NCBI GenBank assembly: GCA_020161505.1
Contig: JAIUNY010000003.1
Coordinates: forward strand, 124,001-188,000
DNA: 64,000 bases
From: Armatimonadota bacterium
Lineage (GTDB): Bacteria; Armatimonadota; Fimbriimonadia; Fimbriimonadales; Fimbriimonadaceae
Direction: 5' to 3'
Shown: positions 19,218 through 27,144 of the stretch, piece after piece
Layout of the letters: every line of letters starts with the position of its first letter
Numbering within the stretch: position 1 is the stretch's first letter
Made by a program: the position numbers and the translations under genes
The notes under the pieces: model-generated
The model's database searches: none
Told to the model about the DNA's origin: nothing
The model's input: the letters and a program-made list of their open reading frames with translations, nothing else

Positions 19218-20099
19218 TTGAACAATGTCACCAATACCGGCGAACATCTTGAAGGTGAATCCCAGATGTGAGTGGGCCGGTGAAAGTACTAGCTGCTCTA
19301 TGTTGTCGCCTACAGAGAAACTAGCCAAGTCCACGATCTGATCTCCGGTTACGGCCAGGAGTTTACAGTTTCGTCCCTCGCTCACGACCATGAGCCCTCC
19401 AAGAGGTGAGACATCCATGAACTTAATTTCCCTACTTGGAAAAGGTATTGCAGAGACCATTGTCTTTGAGGTCAAGTTTTCGACTCTAAGTTCGGAACCA
19501 ACGCTCCAAAAACAGTAAACGTCTCCAGTTTTTAGATGCTGAATTAGGTTCGAAGGGCGATAGACTTTCCGTTTCAGCACAGCAATTCTTGACTTAGTCT
19601 GAATAGAGTAGATCGAACTCTTGTATCCAAACATCGTCTCGCCGCCAAGCAAGATGCTATTTCCAGTGTCTGTAAACCGGGCTTCAGCGTAGCCCCCCTT
19701 TAACGCAAAAAGCTCTTTGCCGTCCTGGGAAGAGTGAATACTTACTTCTTTGTCTTGACGAAATGCAAAAAAGACGCCGTTCTTTGCACAAGTAAATCTA
19801 TTGCCGAGTTTGGGTGATCGAAGCAGAATTGTCCTGGACTGGAGTCGATTGTCCCAAACTTCGATGCCAAATGGCGAGCAAACTAAGAGACCATTATCGG
19901 GTGTAAAAGCGAAGTCCCAGGTATCACCGTGATTTGGAATTGCCCCGACCCGACTTCCTGTTTCGCAGTTGAACACGATTATTTCGCTTAACTCCGCAAT
20001 CGCGATGAGCTTTCCGTTATGGTTGAACACAACTCCCTGAAATGATGGGTGGTTGAACCAAGGAACTAGTACCTTCAATTTTAACTCATCGCCGTTCAT
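19203..20099 (-). CDS. beta-propeller-like protein paired with an XRE regulator
   Basis: 298 aa from the ATG at 20099, whose ATGA overlaps the stop of the XRE gene. The sequence is a series of beta-strand-rich repeats with WD40-like turns (FNHNGKLIAIAELSEIIVFN, FTPDNGLLVCSPFGIEVWD, VSPLGGLMVVSEG), at least five blades. No signal peptide, no catalytic motif. A cytosolic scaffold or sensor is likely; the coupled regulator suggests joint function. Confidence 0.6.
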   Translation of the reverse strand: MNGDELKLKVLVPWFNHPSFQGVVFNHNGKLIAIAELSEIIVFNCETGSRVGAIPNHGDTWDFAFTPDNGLLVCSPFGIEVWDNRLQSRTILLRSPKLGNRFTCAKNGVFFAFRQDKEVSIHSSQDGKELFALKGGYAEARFTDTGNSILLGGETMFGYKSSIYSIQTKSRIAVLKRKVYRPSNLIQHLKTGDVYCFWSVGSELRVENLTSKTMVSAIPFPSREIKFMDVSPLGGLMVVSEGRNCKLLAVTGDQIVDLASFSVGDNIEQLVLSPAHSHLGFTFKMFAGIGDIVQLARR

Positions 20100-20359
20100 C
20101 CGGGGCTTTCTCCGACTGCTGTTTCTACTCGACAAATTAGGCTGGAGGCACTGGAGCCAAGAACATTTGCGAGATCAATTAGGGTTGGGATGTCGAGGTG
20201 CTGTATGCCTTGCTCGACCTTCCAAACGAACGCCTGGGTTCGGTCGAGCTTCCTGGCAAGTTCTCGTTGGGAGAGCCCCTGAGACTCCCGAAGCTCGCGC
20301 AGAAGCCCGCCTAAGATGGCATGCTCCTCCCGCGCCGCGCTTCGAACCGTTCGTCTCAA
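20096..20359 (-). CDS. XRE-family DNA-binding regulator
   Basis: 87 aa from a TTG at 20359. Helix-turn-helix LRELRESQGLSQRELARKLDRTQAFVWKVEQG is a standard Cro/C1 fold, followed by IPTLIDLANVLGSS. Coupled by ATGA to the propeller gene. Divergent from the secreted-protein gene at 20434, so it may repress both directions from the 74-bp gap. Confidence 0.85.
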   Translation of the reverse strand: MRRTVRSAAREEHAILGGLLRELRESQGLSQRELARKLDRTQAFVWKVEQGIQHLDIPTLIDLANVLGSSASSLICRVETAVGESPG

Positions 20360-20433
20360 TACTCAAATCCCTGGTCAGATGACTCTAGGGTAGAGTTGCA
20401 CGAGAGGTAGACTCTTGCGAGGAGTCAGCAGCT

Positions 20434-21390
20434 ATGAGACCAACGCGTATGCTTATCTTGCTTGCCACCGCACTCGGAGCGAGTTCGGCGCAGGCCGACA
20501 TCGTAGGCAAAGTGAAGACGATCGATCAAACCGGAGTCACGCTTGATATCGGGCCAAAGCACCCGTGGGGCCCATCCATTACGGCCCAAAGGCGCGGCGA
20601 GATCATCCGGCAGCTTCCAAGCGGAAGCCTCGTTAGGCTTCGACTCGAATCTGGAAAGATTGTGAGCGCACGGGCTACACGCATTCAGCCAGAGCAAATT
20701 AAGACTACGAACCTTCAGGCATTGAAACCGTACAGTGGCGGCTACAAGTTTGAAGATGGTCACCAGTTTTGGGGCTACATTCCGCGTAGTGTCGGGATCA
20801 GTTACGGGCGTGACACAACCGTTTTTGAACTCAATCGTTCATTCGACTCCATTCGCTTCAAGTTTCTAGCTATGGATCACGAGAATCCCGTCGCGACAAA
20901 AGTCTTTTGGAGGCTAGATGGAGGTGAAGTAGTCACGCGTGATACCTCTGCAACTTCACTGACCGAGGTCTTGATAGACCTTAGGGGAGCCAGAAGCCTT
21001 CAAATTTGGTCAGAGAACCGGACGAATAACTTTCAAGCAGACCCTAACTTCATCATCGACGCCGAGCTCTTGCAGCTTCCTTCAAGCATTCCCGTGCTCT
21101 CTTCTCCCGCCACCAAGGAGTCTGTCCAGTCCAACGAGGAACTTCGTTGGCGACCTGTGCCTGATGCACTTGGGTACCGTGTGGAACTTGAGTGTATTCG
21201 CCTCTACAACACCGATGACTCGATGAAACAGAGGTTCTTCACAATCCAAACGAACTCTGAGACGCGGGTAGTGAAACTCTCTGAACTCAAGCTACCGCTG
21301 GGCGAGTACCGCTGGCGAGTTCACTCACTGGACGATATTGGCGTGATGGGTCAGATGAACGAGTGGTGGTCGTTTACGCTCTCAAAATGA
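20434..21390 (+). CDS. secreted protein with NPCBM-like and fibronectin-like domains
   Basis: 318 aa. Signal peptide MRPTRMLILLATALGASSAQA. The central region (FWGYIPRSVGISYGRDTTVFELN, KVFWRLDGGEV, LIDLRGARSLQIW) resembles NPCBM carbohydrate-binding modules. The C-terminal part (PSSIPVLSSPATKES ... LGEYRWRVHSLDDIG) looks like a fibronectin-type repeat. It overlaps the next gene by ATGA. An outer-surface binding role is suggested; cargo function in the element is unclear. Confidence 0.6.
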   Translation: MRPTRMLILLATALGASSAQADIVGKVKTIDQTGVTLDIGPKHPWGPSITAQRRGEIIRQLPSGSLVRLRLESGKIVSARATRIQPEQIKTTNLQALKPYSGGYKFEDGHQFWGYIPRSVGISYGRDTTVFELNRSFDSIRFKFLAMDHENPVATKVFWRLDGGEVVTRDTSATSLTEVLIDLRGARSLQIWSENRTNNFQADPNFIIDAELLQLPSSIPVLSSPATKESVQSNEELRWRPVPDALGYRVELECIRLYNTDDSMKQRFFTIQTNSETRVVKLSELKLPLGEYRWRVHSLDDIGVMGQMNEWWSFTLSK

Positions 21391-22535
21391 ACCGGAGAAC
21401 ACATTCCCTAGTTCTTGGACTGACCGCTGCAATGATCCTTGTGGGTTGTGGCAGGTCAGGGCCAAGTGGGGAAAGCCAGAAGGCGCTCTCGCTGCTTGAA
21501 TCCAATATGACAGAGGATGCGCTCGCACTCCTTGAGAAGCGCATTCAAAACGAACCCGGTGACCAATCCGCAGTGTTTCTGTTAAAGGTTGTTCGCACCG
21601 ATTCCACCGCATCGGAGTTAATCAAACTTGCGGACGAAAATGCCTGGGTAAGCAAAACTATGGCTGACGCAGTAGCCTCAGCACTTGAGGCTTCCGTTCC
21701 AACAGAGTTCGATCTTAAGACATTCACCCAAGACTCGATTGATGGAGACGCGAATGAAGCTGAGTCCGAAGCAAAGAGTGGTGGCTTAAGCCGTTATATG
21801 TCTCCCTACACCACTGAGCTTCTCGAATGGTGGTTGAAATTGAACCCGGAGGCACTGTCAGACATCAAAACCCGGTTTGCCCTTTACATGCGCTTTGACT
21901 ATGGGCATGCCTCAAAGGACGTGAAAGTTAAGGAGTTCGCACAGGCATTCCAGGGCGATTTAGTAGATCTGGCATATTGGGAGACTTCGGCAAGGTACTA
22001 TCATGAAGATAACAGAGATATGGCGCTGAATGTGCTCAAACTCTTGAAAGGCCGCTCGAAATCTGAGGTGACCCAGAGGGCCATAGCGGAAGCTCTAGGT
22101 TCTTGGAGAGCCGTCATGCTTCTGGAAGTGCCAGTTTCGGAGTCCGGAACCGGAATGGAGGTTAACCCGCGTCGACCCCAGGAGGTTTCACTCTTTGTGC
22201 CAGCAAAGGGAGATGTCGAAGTTCAGGTTCTAAACTCAATCGCGGTACGTCCATGGGGTAGAGAGCAGGTTGTGTATCCATCTGATGAGTTGACCATAGT
22301 CGACGTTGAGGGGTATGAAATTGACCAATGGTGGGAAGCGAGGCGTAAGAAGTCGCTCCTTTTCGGAAAGGACATTCCCTTCCCAGGCCAGTTCAGGAAA
22401 CTTCCCACAGGCGAACGACCTGCGGGTGTGGTGACTTGCACGTCTGGCTTTCTCTGGTTCAGTAGTACGCTGCCGTCACCACGCTCAGAAGATGTCTGGA
22501 AATTGAGGCTAGAATTTCTTGACCCACAGACCTAA
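21387..22535 (+). CDS. lipoprotein of unknown function
   Basis: 382 aa from the ATG at 21387. Signal and lipobox end LVGCG, so Cys ~22 would be lipidated. The first ~70 mature residues look like a TPR-type helical repeat (ALSLLESNMTEDALALLEKRI). The rest is not recognised. Translation is coupled to the secreted protein before it, so the two probably work together at the cell envelope. Confidence 0.6.
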   Translation: MNRRTHSLVLGLTAAMILVGCGRSGPSGESQKALSLLESNMTEDALALLEKRIQNEPGDQSAVFLLKVVRTDSTASELIKLADENAWVSKTMADAVASALEASVPTEFDLKTFTQDSIDGDANEAESEAKSGGLSRYMSPYTTELLEWWLKLNPEALSDIKTRFALYMRFDYGHASKDVKVKEFAQAFQGDLVDLAYWETSARYYHEDNRDMALNVLKLLKGRSKSEVTQRAIAEALGSWRAVMLLEVPVSESGTGMEVNPRRPQEVSLFVPAKGDVEVQVLNSIAVRPWGREQVVYPSDELTIVDVEGYEIDQWWEARRKKSLLFGKDIPFPGQFRKLPTGERPAGVVTCTSGFLWFSSTLPSPRSEDVWKLRLEFLDPQT

Positions 22536-22566
22536 GTAGTTCCCACCCGCCACCCTGTGTGTTTGT

Positions 22567-22606
22567 CTCGACTAGGGTCGAGGTAACTTCCGGGGCTTCC
22601 GGAAGT
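22567..22606. terminator. two adjacent hairpins between convergent genes
   Basis: CTCGAC-TAGG-GTCGAG at 22567-22582, then ACTTCCGG-GGCTT-CCGGAAGT at 22586-22606, both perfect. They sit between the convergent lipoprotein and replication-type genes and may end transcription both ways, though T-runs are short. Confidence 0.45.
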
Positions 22607-22719
22607 CGTTTGTCGAGGGTCGCTACTCGGAGCAGTGGATAACTTCTCGCGCGCGCTTTTCTTTCAGTATTTCTTTCTTGTTATTGTTACGCGCGTGGTT
22701 GAGGTGGACACAAATCGTC

Positions 22720-23028
22720 TCATTTTGAAGCGTCAAATTCGTTTAGCTGTGGAAAAGTCAGGTCGAGTCTTATGAGGTCACGCGAAGCCAGCCGGGTCAG
22801 TCCGCGATGAACGCTGGAGCGCTTGATTCCCGACCATGCCTCAAGCTGCTCATAAGTGGCGGTCATAGGAATGTGAAACCGTCGCAAACCGTATGCGCGG
22901 CGGGAGATTACCAGGAGGAGCCGGAGTTCAGGGTTCGAGAGGATCGGGAGCAGACGGTCCAAATGCGAGTTCGGGATCTTCGTCCACTCGGTCACGGGTG
23001 GCGGGAACCTCGGGGAGATACTTGGCAT
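22720..23028 (-). CDS. phage replication O-like winged-helix protein
   Basis: 102 aa. TEWTKIPNSHLDRLLPILSN followed by LRLLLVISRRAYGLRR matches the N-terminal winged helix of phage replication O-type initiators, with a second helix-turn-helix-like stretch (TYEQLEAWSGIKRSSVHRGL). It overlaps the upstream gene by 101 bp in another frame. The protein is only the DNA-binding part, with no helicase-interaction region, so it may be regulatory rather than an initiator. Confidence 0.6.
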   Translation of the reverse strand: MPSISPRFPPPVTEWTKIPNSHLDRLLPILSNPELRLLLVISRRAYGLRRFHIPMTATYEQLEAWSGIKRSSVHRGLTRLASRDLIRLDLTFPQLNEFDASK

Positions 23029-23239
23029 AAGTGAACTCTTTAGGAGGTGAGTAGTTGCCCCGAACCGCCTCGATGATGAAGGCGTTCGGGCGCTTGGCTT
23101 TGCGATACGGCAGGTACATCAGTTGTCGTTCAATCTCTTCAACCGGGTGATCCCGAAGGAGTTGCGCTACCCCAGCATTCGAGACGTTGAGCTTGAAGAG
23201 CTCGGTGGCGACCGCCGTCATGCGCTCAAGGTTAGTCAT
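22928..23239 (-). CDS. small hypothetical protein of the XRE/Mrr-like operon
   Basis: 103 aa, start overlapping the stop of the nuclease-like gene by ATGA. Helical N-terminus (ERMTAVATELFKLNVSNAGVAQLL) and VEEIERQLMYLPYRKAKRPNAFIIEAVRGNY resemble short helical proteins paired with replication O-like genes in other elements. No catalytic motif. Its 3' end is shared with the next gene in a different frame. Confidence 0.5.
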   Translation of the reverse strand: MTNLERMTAVATELFKLNVSNAGVAQLLRDHPVEEIERQLMYLPYRKAKRPNAFIIEAVRGNYSPPKEFTYAKYLPEVPATRDRVDEDPELAFGPSAPDPLEP

Positions 23240-23745
23240 CGCACGGCTTCGATGAAGCGGCTGACCTGACGACTCATTCGGTCGAGGTGGCGGAAGAACG
23301 GCTCATCCACTTCGAGCGTTGGCACTTCGCGGACCCCGATCTTGTGCTGGATCAGGAGCTTGGCGAACTCGGTTCCAGTGACCACCCGAATGCGAATCGG
23401 CTCGTGGCTTCCAAGGTGGAACTCGGCGGAACTCGTGAGGCTGTGGGTGGAGATCAGGATTCCATAGTCGGAGCCAGTGCGCCGCACAACTCCGGCAAGC
23501 TCATCGAGCATCCGAACCCGAACCTCTTGGCCGACGAACTTCACGACGGTCTGCACATCGAACAGCCCGAGGCGGTCATCAGCCGTAAACTCGTGGCCGC
23601 CTAGATAGCTTTTCTCCTTGCGCTCCCGCCGACCCATGAACTGAATCTGCTTGTATCCAAGTCGGTCGAGGAGTTGCCGGACGAGGAGCATCTGAACGTG
23701 GAATGAAGACACGCGAATAACAGAGAGAAGGTCTTGCTCAAGCAT
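23236..23745 (-). CDS. restriction-endonuclease-like protein
   Basis: 169 aa from the ATG at 23745, since an earlier start would lie inside the XRE gene. LVRQLLDRLGYKQIQFMGRRER, then DRLGLFDVQTVVKF and a VRRTGSDYGILISTHSLT strand-helix are like the Mrr/RecB-type nuclease core. The canonical QxK is replaced by QTVVKF, so catalysis is uncertain. The end (PTLEVDEPFF) echoes the VDVDEDFFE end of the element's Mrr. It follows the XRE gene by 10 bp. Confidence 0.5.
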   Translation of the reverse strand: MLEQDLLSVIRVSSFHVQMLLVRQLLDRLGYKQIQFMGRRERKEKSYLGGHEFTADDRLGLFDVQTVVKFVGQEVRVRMLDELAGVVRRTGSDYGILISTHSLTSSAEFHLGSHEPIRIRVVTGTEFAKLLIQHKIGVREVPTLEVDEPFFRHLDRMSRQVSRFIEAVR

Positions 23746-23755
23746 GGCAGTGGGC

Positions 23756-24178
23756 TTAGTTCTGAGTTGAGGAAGAAGTGACGCCGCGAGGATGACGACT
23801 TGAGACCCACTTACCAGGCTCAATTCCAGCAAAGGAAGGCTTGAGGTCTCCGAACTCGTCGTAGGCGGTGTCAGGAAGGCTTGGCTGACTCCGGGTCACG
23901 TCACAGCAGAAGGGCGTTGGGAAGCGACCGCCTTCAGCGATCAGGTCGCGTGGGTCTATACGAAATCCTAATTCGCGCTCAATGGCCTCCGTAATCCGGG
24001 TGACCGTGAGGAACGACGGGTTTCCACCGCCGCGAAGGATTCGAAACACCGAGGCTGGATGCACTCCGGCGTCTTGAGACAGCCGAGAAGGAGCTTTGAA
24101 GCTGTACCGCTTGGTATGGGCGAGCACATCCGCGAGGCGAGAAATCGTTTGGTCAAAGTGGTGGGGTGATGGTGTCAT
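23756..24178 (-). CDS. XRE-like helix-turn-helix regulator
   Basis: 140 aa. RLSQDAGVHPASVFRILRGGGNPSFLTVTRITEAIERELG is a Cro/C1-type helix-turn-helix. The C-terminal 60 residues are low-complexity. First in a four-gene minus-strand operon (regulator, nuclease-like, small protein, replication O-like); likely autoregulates from the long gap upstream. Confidence 0.7.
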   Translation of the reverse strand: MTPSPHHFDQTISRLADVLAHTKRYSFKAPSRLSQDAGVHPASVFRILRGGGNPSFLTVTRITEAIERELGFRIDPRDLIAEGGRFPTPFCCDVTRSQPSLPDTAYDEFGDLKPSFAGIEPGKWVSSRHPRGVTSSSTQN

Positions 24179-24579
24179 GGCGGTAGTCTCGCTCGGGTTG
24201 TGTTGTTAGCTCACAAATCCTCGCCCGAACGAAAACCGAACGCAAGAGCGAGTGTTTTTGCACGTTGCTGAAATGCATTGCAGGAGCGAAATTCAATTCA
24301 CTCGCGACTCCTAGAGCCGGTTTTCACCCCGGTCAGACCCCCGGCTAGAGGGGCGGTCAGGTCTAGTCTAGGTATTTGAACCTGCGCACGGCGGTTCGAA
24401 TACTCAACCCTCTTGCTTCGCAATCGGTCTTTCTTGATCCTTCTGCTTTCGTTCACTCCCGTTCAGCTCAATCAGCAGCTCCAATCTTTCCCGATGGTCA
24501 AACCATCGAGGCTCTATCCCGAGCGGGGTAGGTCGCAGGGATGTTTTGAAAGCTGATTGACCTGTGAAGGCTAGAGACC
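24179..24579. other. 400-bp non-coding gap between divergent operons
   Basis: No convincing gene in either strand. It holds a perfect hairpin CGATGGT-CAA-ACCATCG at 24492-24508 and a weaker AGCCGG/CCGGCT pair near 24310-24355. Placed between a regulator operon and the RadC/recombinase genes, it could contain promoters, an origin or a transfer origin; sequence alone does not decide. Confidence 0.4.
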
Positions 24580-25044
24580 GTGGAAGTCATGAGACATGAC
24601 CTTTCACATCCAGAGTTCCCGGTGATCAGGGTCCAACTCGTTCGCGAGTCGAGCGAGCGGCGAGAAACCATTTCGGGTCCAGCTAAAGCGACAGAAGTTG
24701 CCGAGCACTTCCTTGGTCTCTGTGACCGGGAGCAACTGATCGTGCTGATGCTTACCGCAAAAAACGACCTGATTGGTGTCCACGTTGCGAGCATCGGCAA
24801 CCTCACGAGCGCCATCGTCTGCCCGCGCGAAGTGTTCAAAGCCGCGATCCTGGCAAACGCCTGCTCGATTATTGTCGCGCATAACCACCCGTCTGGCGAC
24901 CCCGAACCCTCTCCTGAGGACTATGAGGTCACAAGGACACTCAAAGCCGCTGGAAAGCTTCTTGGGATTCCACTTGAAGATCACATAGTTATCGGAAGTC
25001 CGGGCCGGCACGTGAGCTTCAGAGACCTTGGGGAGCTACCGTGA
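24580..25044 (+). CDS. RadC-like JAB-domain protein
   Basis: 154 aa from a GTG with GAAGG 9 bp upstream (an ATG three codons later is possible). The JAB/RadC core is clear: AIVCPREVFKAAI, then HNHPSGDPEPSPED as the metal motif (HxHx7-10SxxD). No N-terminal helix-hairpin-helix domain, as usual for RadC copies on mobile elements. Function of such copies is unknown; JAB domains can be metalloproteases, and this element also carries a ubiquitin-like operon far upstream. Confidence 0.85.
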   Translation: MEVMRHDLSHPEFPVIRVQLVRESSERRETISGPAKATEVAEHFLGLCDREQLIVLMLTAKNDLIGVHVASIGNLTSAIVCPREVFKAAILANACSIIVAHNHPSGDPEPSPEDYEVTRTLKAAGKLLGIPLEDHIVIGSPGRHVSFRDLGELP

Positions 25045-25148
25045 CAACAGAGCGAGCACAAGCCCATCCGCGAGTGCAATTGCTGGCAGTTCCATGCCCC
25101 GGTGCACAGTGCCGATCACGCCAAGTCCATTGGCGAGGAACCCCATGA
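25041..25148 (+). CDS. coupled 35-aa mini-gene
   Basis: A GTG overlaps the RadC-like stop (GTGA), and its own TGA overlaps the next ATG (ATGA). The product has CPGAQC and many Arg/His residues. Overlaps at both ends argue for real translation, at least to carry ribosomes to the next gene. No homology is claimed. Confidence 0.4.
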   Translation: MTTERAQAHPRVQLLAVPCPGAQCRSRQVHWRGTP

Positions 25149-25357
25149 GCACTAACACCAAACATGCAGACTTTGAAGTCGAATACCACGGAACGATCTT
25201 CCTCATTCGCCCGACCTCCGAAGCGGGAGAGGATCACTTTGCGGAACTTGATCCGTGGCAGCACACCTTCTTTGGAAGGAGCCTCTGTGTTGAGCACCGA
25301 TTCATTGACGAGGTGGTGGAGAGGCTTTCTGAGTCCTTCACCATCGCCCAATCTTAA
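25145..25357 (+). CDS. 70-aa hypothetical protein
   Basis: Starts ATG at 25145. Acidic, with DFEVEYHGTIFLIRPTSEAG and FIDEVVERLSESF; the pattern of two strands, a turn and a helix is typical of small proteins next to RadC on mobile elements. The function is unknown. Confidence 0.6.
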   Translation: MSTNTKHADFEVEYHGTIFLIRPTSEAGEDHFAELDPWQHTFFGRSLCVEHRFIDEVVERLSESFTIAQS

Positions 25358-25390
25358 CCCAGACCCCGCCCGCGCGGGGTCTTCCGCCTA

Positions 25391-25570
25391 ATGTGGCTCC
25401 CAATGCCCTCAAGTCGCGTCGCGGCCGACTTTCAGCAGTTTCTGCGGTCCACATACGACATTGAATGCGATACCGTAACCGCGACGAAGGTTGCGACATT
25501 CCTCATCCAACTCACCTACGTCAGAGCCTATGCAGTACGTCATCTACACTCGAAAATCGACGGAGAGTGA
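25391..25570 (+). CDS. 59-aa hypothetical protein overlapping the recombinase start
   Basis: ATG at 25391; product SSRVAADFQQFLRSTYDIEC then TATKVATFLIQLTYVRAYAV has an amphipathic, protein-like composition. It overlaps the recombinase gene by 41 bp in another frame. It could be a small accessory protein or only a coupling leader. Confidence 0.35.
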   Translation: MWLPMPSSRVAADFQQFLRSTYDIECDTVTATKVATFLIQLTYVRAYAVRHLHSKIDGE

Positions 25571-27113
25571 AGACCGCCAGGTTCAGAGCTTGGAGGATCA
25601 GCTAGGCGTCCTCCGTGTGCTTTCAGAGCACAACGGTCACAAGATCAGTCAGGTCATATCTGAGTCAAAGAGCGCAAAGGACCCGTACTCGCGACCTGCG
25701 TTTGAGAAGCTCATGCTCCAAGTTGATGGTGGGAAGATTGCGGGAATTTACACTTGGTCTCTCAACCGTCTATCTAGGAACCTAGTTGACGGCGGTCGCC
25801 TTGCTCACGCTCTTCAAATCGGCAAAATCGGCGCACTCATCACTCCTTCGCGCACCTACACCAGTGAAGACAGCGCGCTACTTCTTGCCGTTGAAAATGG
25901 AATGGCGACGGCTTACATCCAGGACCTGCGGCGGAATGTATCTCGCGGAATGGATGGAAAAGCGGCTCGCGGATGGCTTCCTGCTAAGGCTCCCATGGGT
26001 TACAAGAACAACGCTGAAACCCGCGAAATCGATCCGCACCCGGTCAGCTTCAATCTTGTGCGACAAGTGTTTGAACTGGCTGCAACTGGTCATTACTCCT
26101 TCGCCGAACTTCGAGCAGAGGCGAACAAGCTTGGACTTCGATCGACGAGGAAAGGGCATCACGGAGAGCCGATCTCAAAGTCGGGCCTTCACAAAATCCT
26201 TGGGAACCCATTCTATGCCGGGCTCTTAACCTACAAAGGCCGTCTCACCCCCGGGAAGCATCAACCGATGATAACTCAAGCGCTGTTTGACCAAGTGCAG
26301 ACCGTGCTTCGTCGCAAGCTCGACGTTCGCAAGCCAGAACCCCAGTTCGCCCTGAGCGGTGGCATCACGTGCAAGGCATGCGGATGTGCGGTGGTAGGTG
26401 AACGAAAGTCGAAAACGCTCGCCGATGGCACGGTTAGGGTCTACACCTACTACCACTGTAGCGGTGCTAAGGGATGTAAGCGAAGCGCAATCTCAGAGGA
26501 GCAAGCCCTCCGACAGGTCGCCTCACATCTCAAGGAGGTAGCGATTTCTCCTGAAGTAGGGGCTTGGATTCTTCGTGCGATGGGAATGATTGTCGAGGAG
26601 GAGACGCTCGTTCGTGCCCAAACGGCTTCAATGGTTGAGGCAGACTGCAAAGCCCTTGAAGGTAAGTTGGAGAGGTTGCTTGCCCTACGACTCGATGGAG
26701 AGCTTGATCCAGAGGAATATGCAACTCAGAAATCGGTGCTGCGCCATAAGCTAGAGACGCTGAGGGAGACGGCCCGAAAAGCCAGCAGTGCAGTTGCCGC
26801 GCTCTTGGACTATGGAGACTCCCGCATCAAGTTTGCCGTCGAGGCATTTAGCTACGGAAACAACTTTCCGACTGTGTTTCTTCGAAATGCCATTCGAACT
26901 GGCTTCCAGAGCGCACAGATGCAGGGTTCGACTCTAGTCTTGGCTCATGATCCAGTGCTTCAGAAAATCGCTTCATTCGAACCGCTGAGAAATGGCTCTC
27001 AGTGCCCCGAACAAAGCGATCTGTTTAACCGAAATTCCGTTTGGTGGACTCTCGTGCACGATATTCGAACCGTCGCTCATGCGGAGCTCGGCATCGAATC
27101 AACGTCAAGTTAG
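25530..27113 (+). CDS. large serine recombinase
   Basis: 527 aa from the ATG at 25530 (a TTG at 25491 is an alternative). Resolvase domain YVIYTRKSTESEDRQVQSLE with the catalytic Ser in RKS, followed by WSLNRLSRN; recombinase domain from GYKNNAETREIDP; zinc ribbon CKACGC ... YHCSGAKGCKR; then a coiled-coil region (VEADCKALEGKLERLLALR). It has the full large-serine-integrase layout and is intact. This element already has a tyrosine integrase at its end, so this may belong to a nested element or serve another recombination. Confidence 0.92.
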   Translation: MQYVIYTRKSTESEDRQVQSLEDQLGVLRVLSEHNGHKISQVISESKSAKDPYSRPAFEKLMLQVDGGKIAGIYTWSLNRLSRNLVDGGRLAHALQIGKIGALITPSRTYTSEDSALLLAVENGMATAYIQDLRRNVSRGMDGKAARGWLPAKAPMGYKNNAETREIDPHPVSFNLVRQVFELAATGHYSFAELRAEANKLGLRSTRKGHHGEPISKSGLHKILGNPFYAGLLTYKGRLTPGKHQPMITQALFDQVQTVLRRKLDVRKPEPQFALSGGITCKACGCAVVGERKSKTLADGTVRVYTYYHCSGAKGCKRSAISEEQALRQVASHLKEVAISPEVGAWILRAMGMIVEEETLVRAQTASMVEADCKALEGKLERLLALRLDGELDPEEYATQKSVLRHKLETLRETARKASSAVAALLDYGDSRIKFAVEAFSYGNNFPTVFLRNAIRTGFQSAQMQGSTLVLAHDPVLQKIASFEPLRNGSQCPEQSDLFNRNSVWWTLVHDIRTVAHAELGIESTSS

Positions 27114-27144
27114 CCGCGTACGAACCCGCTGTCCCAATTTTGAT

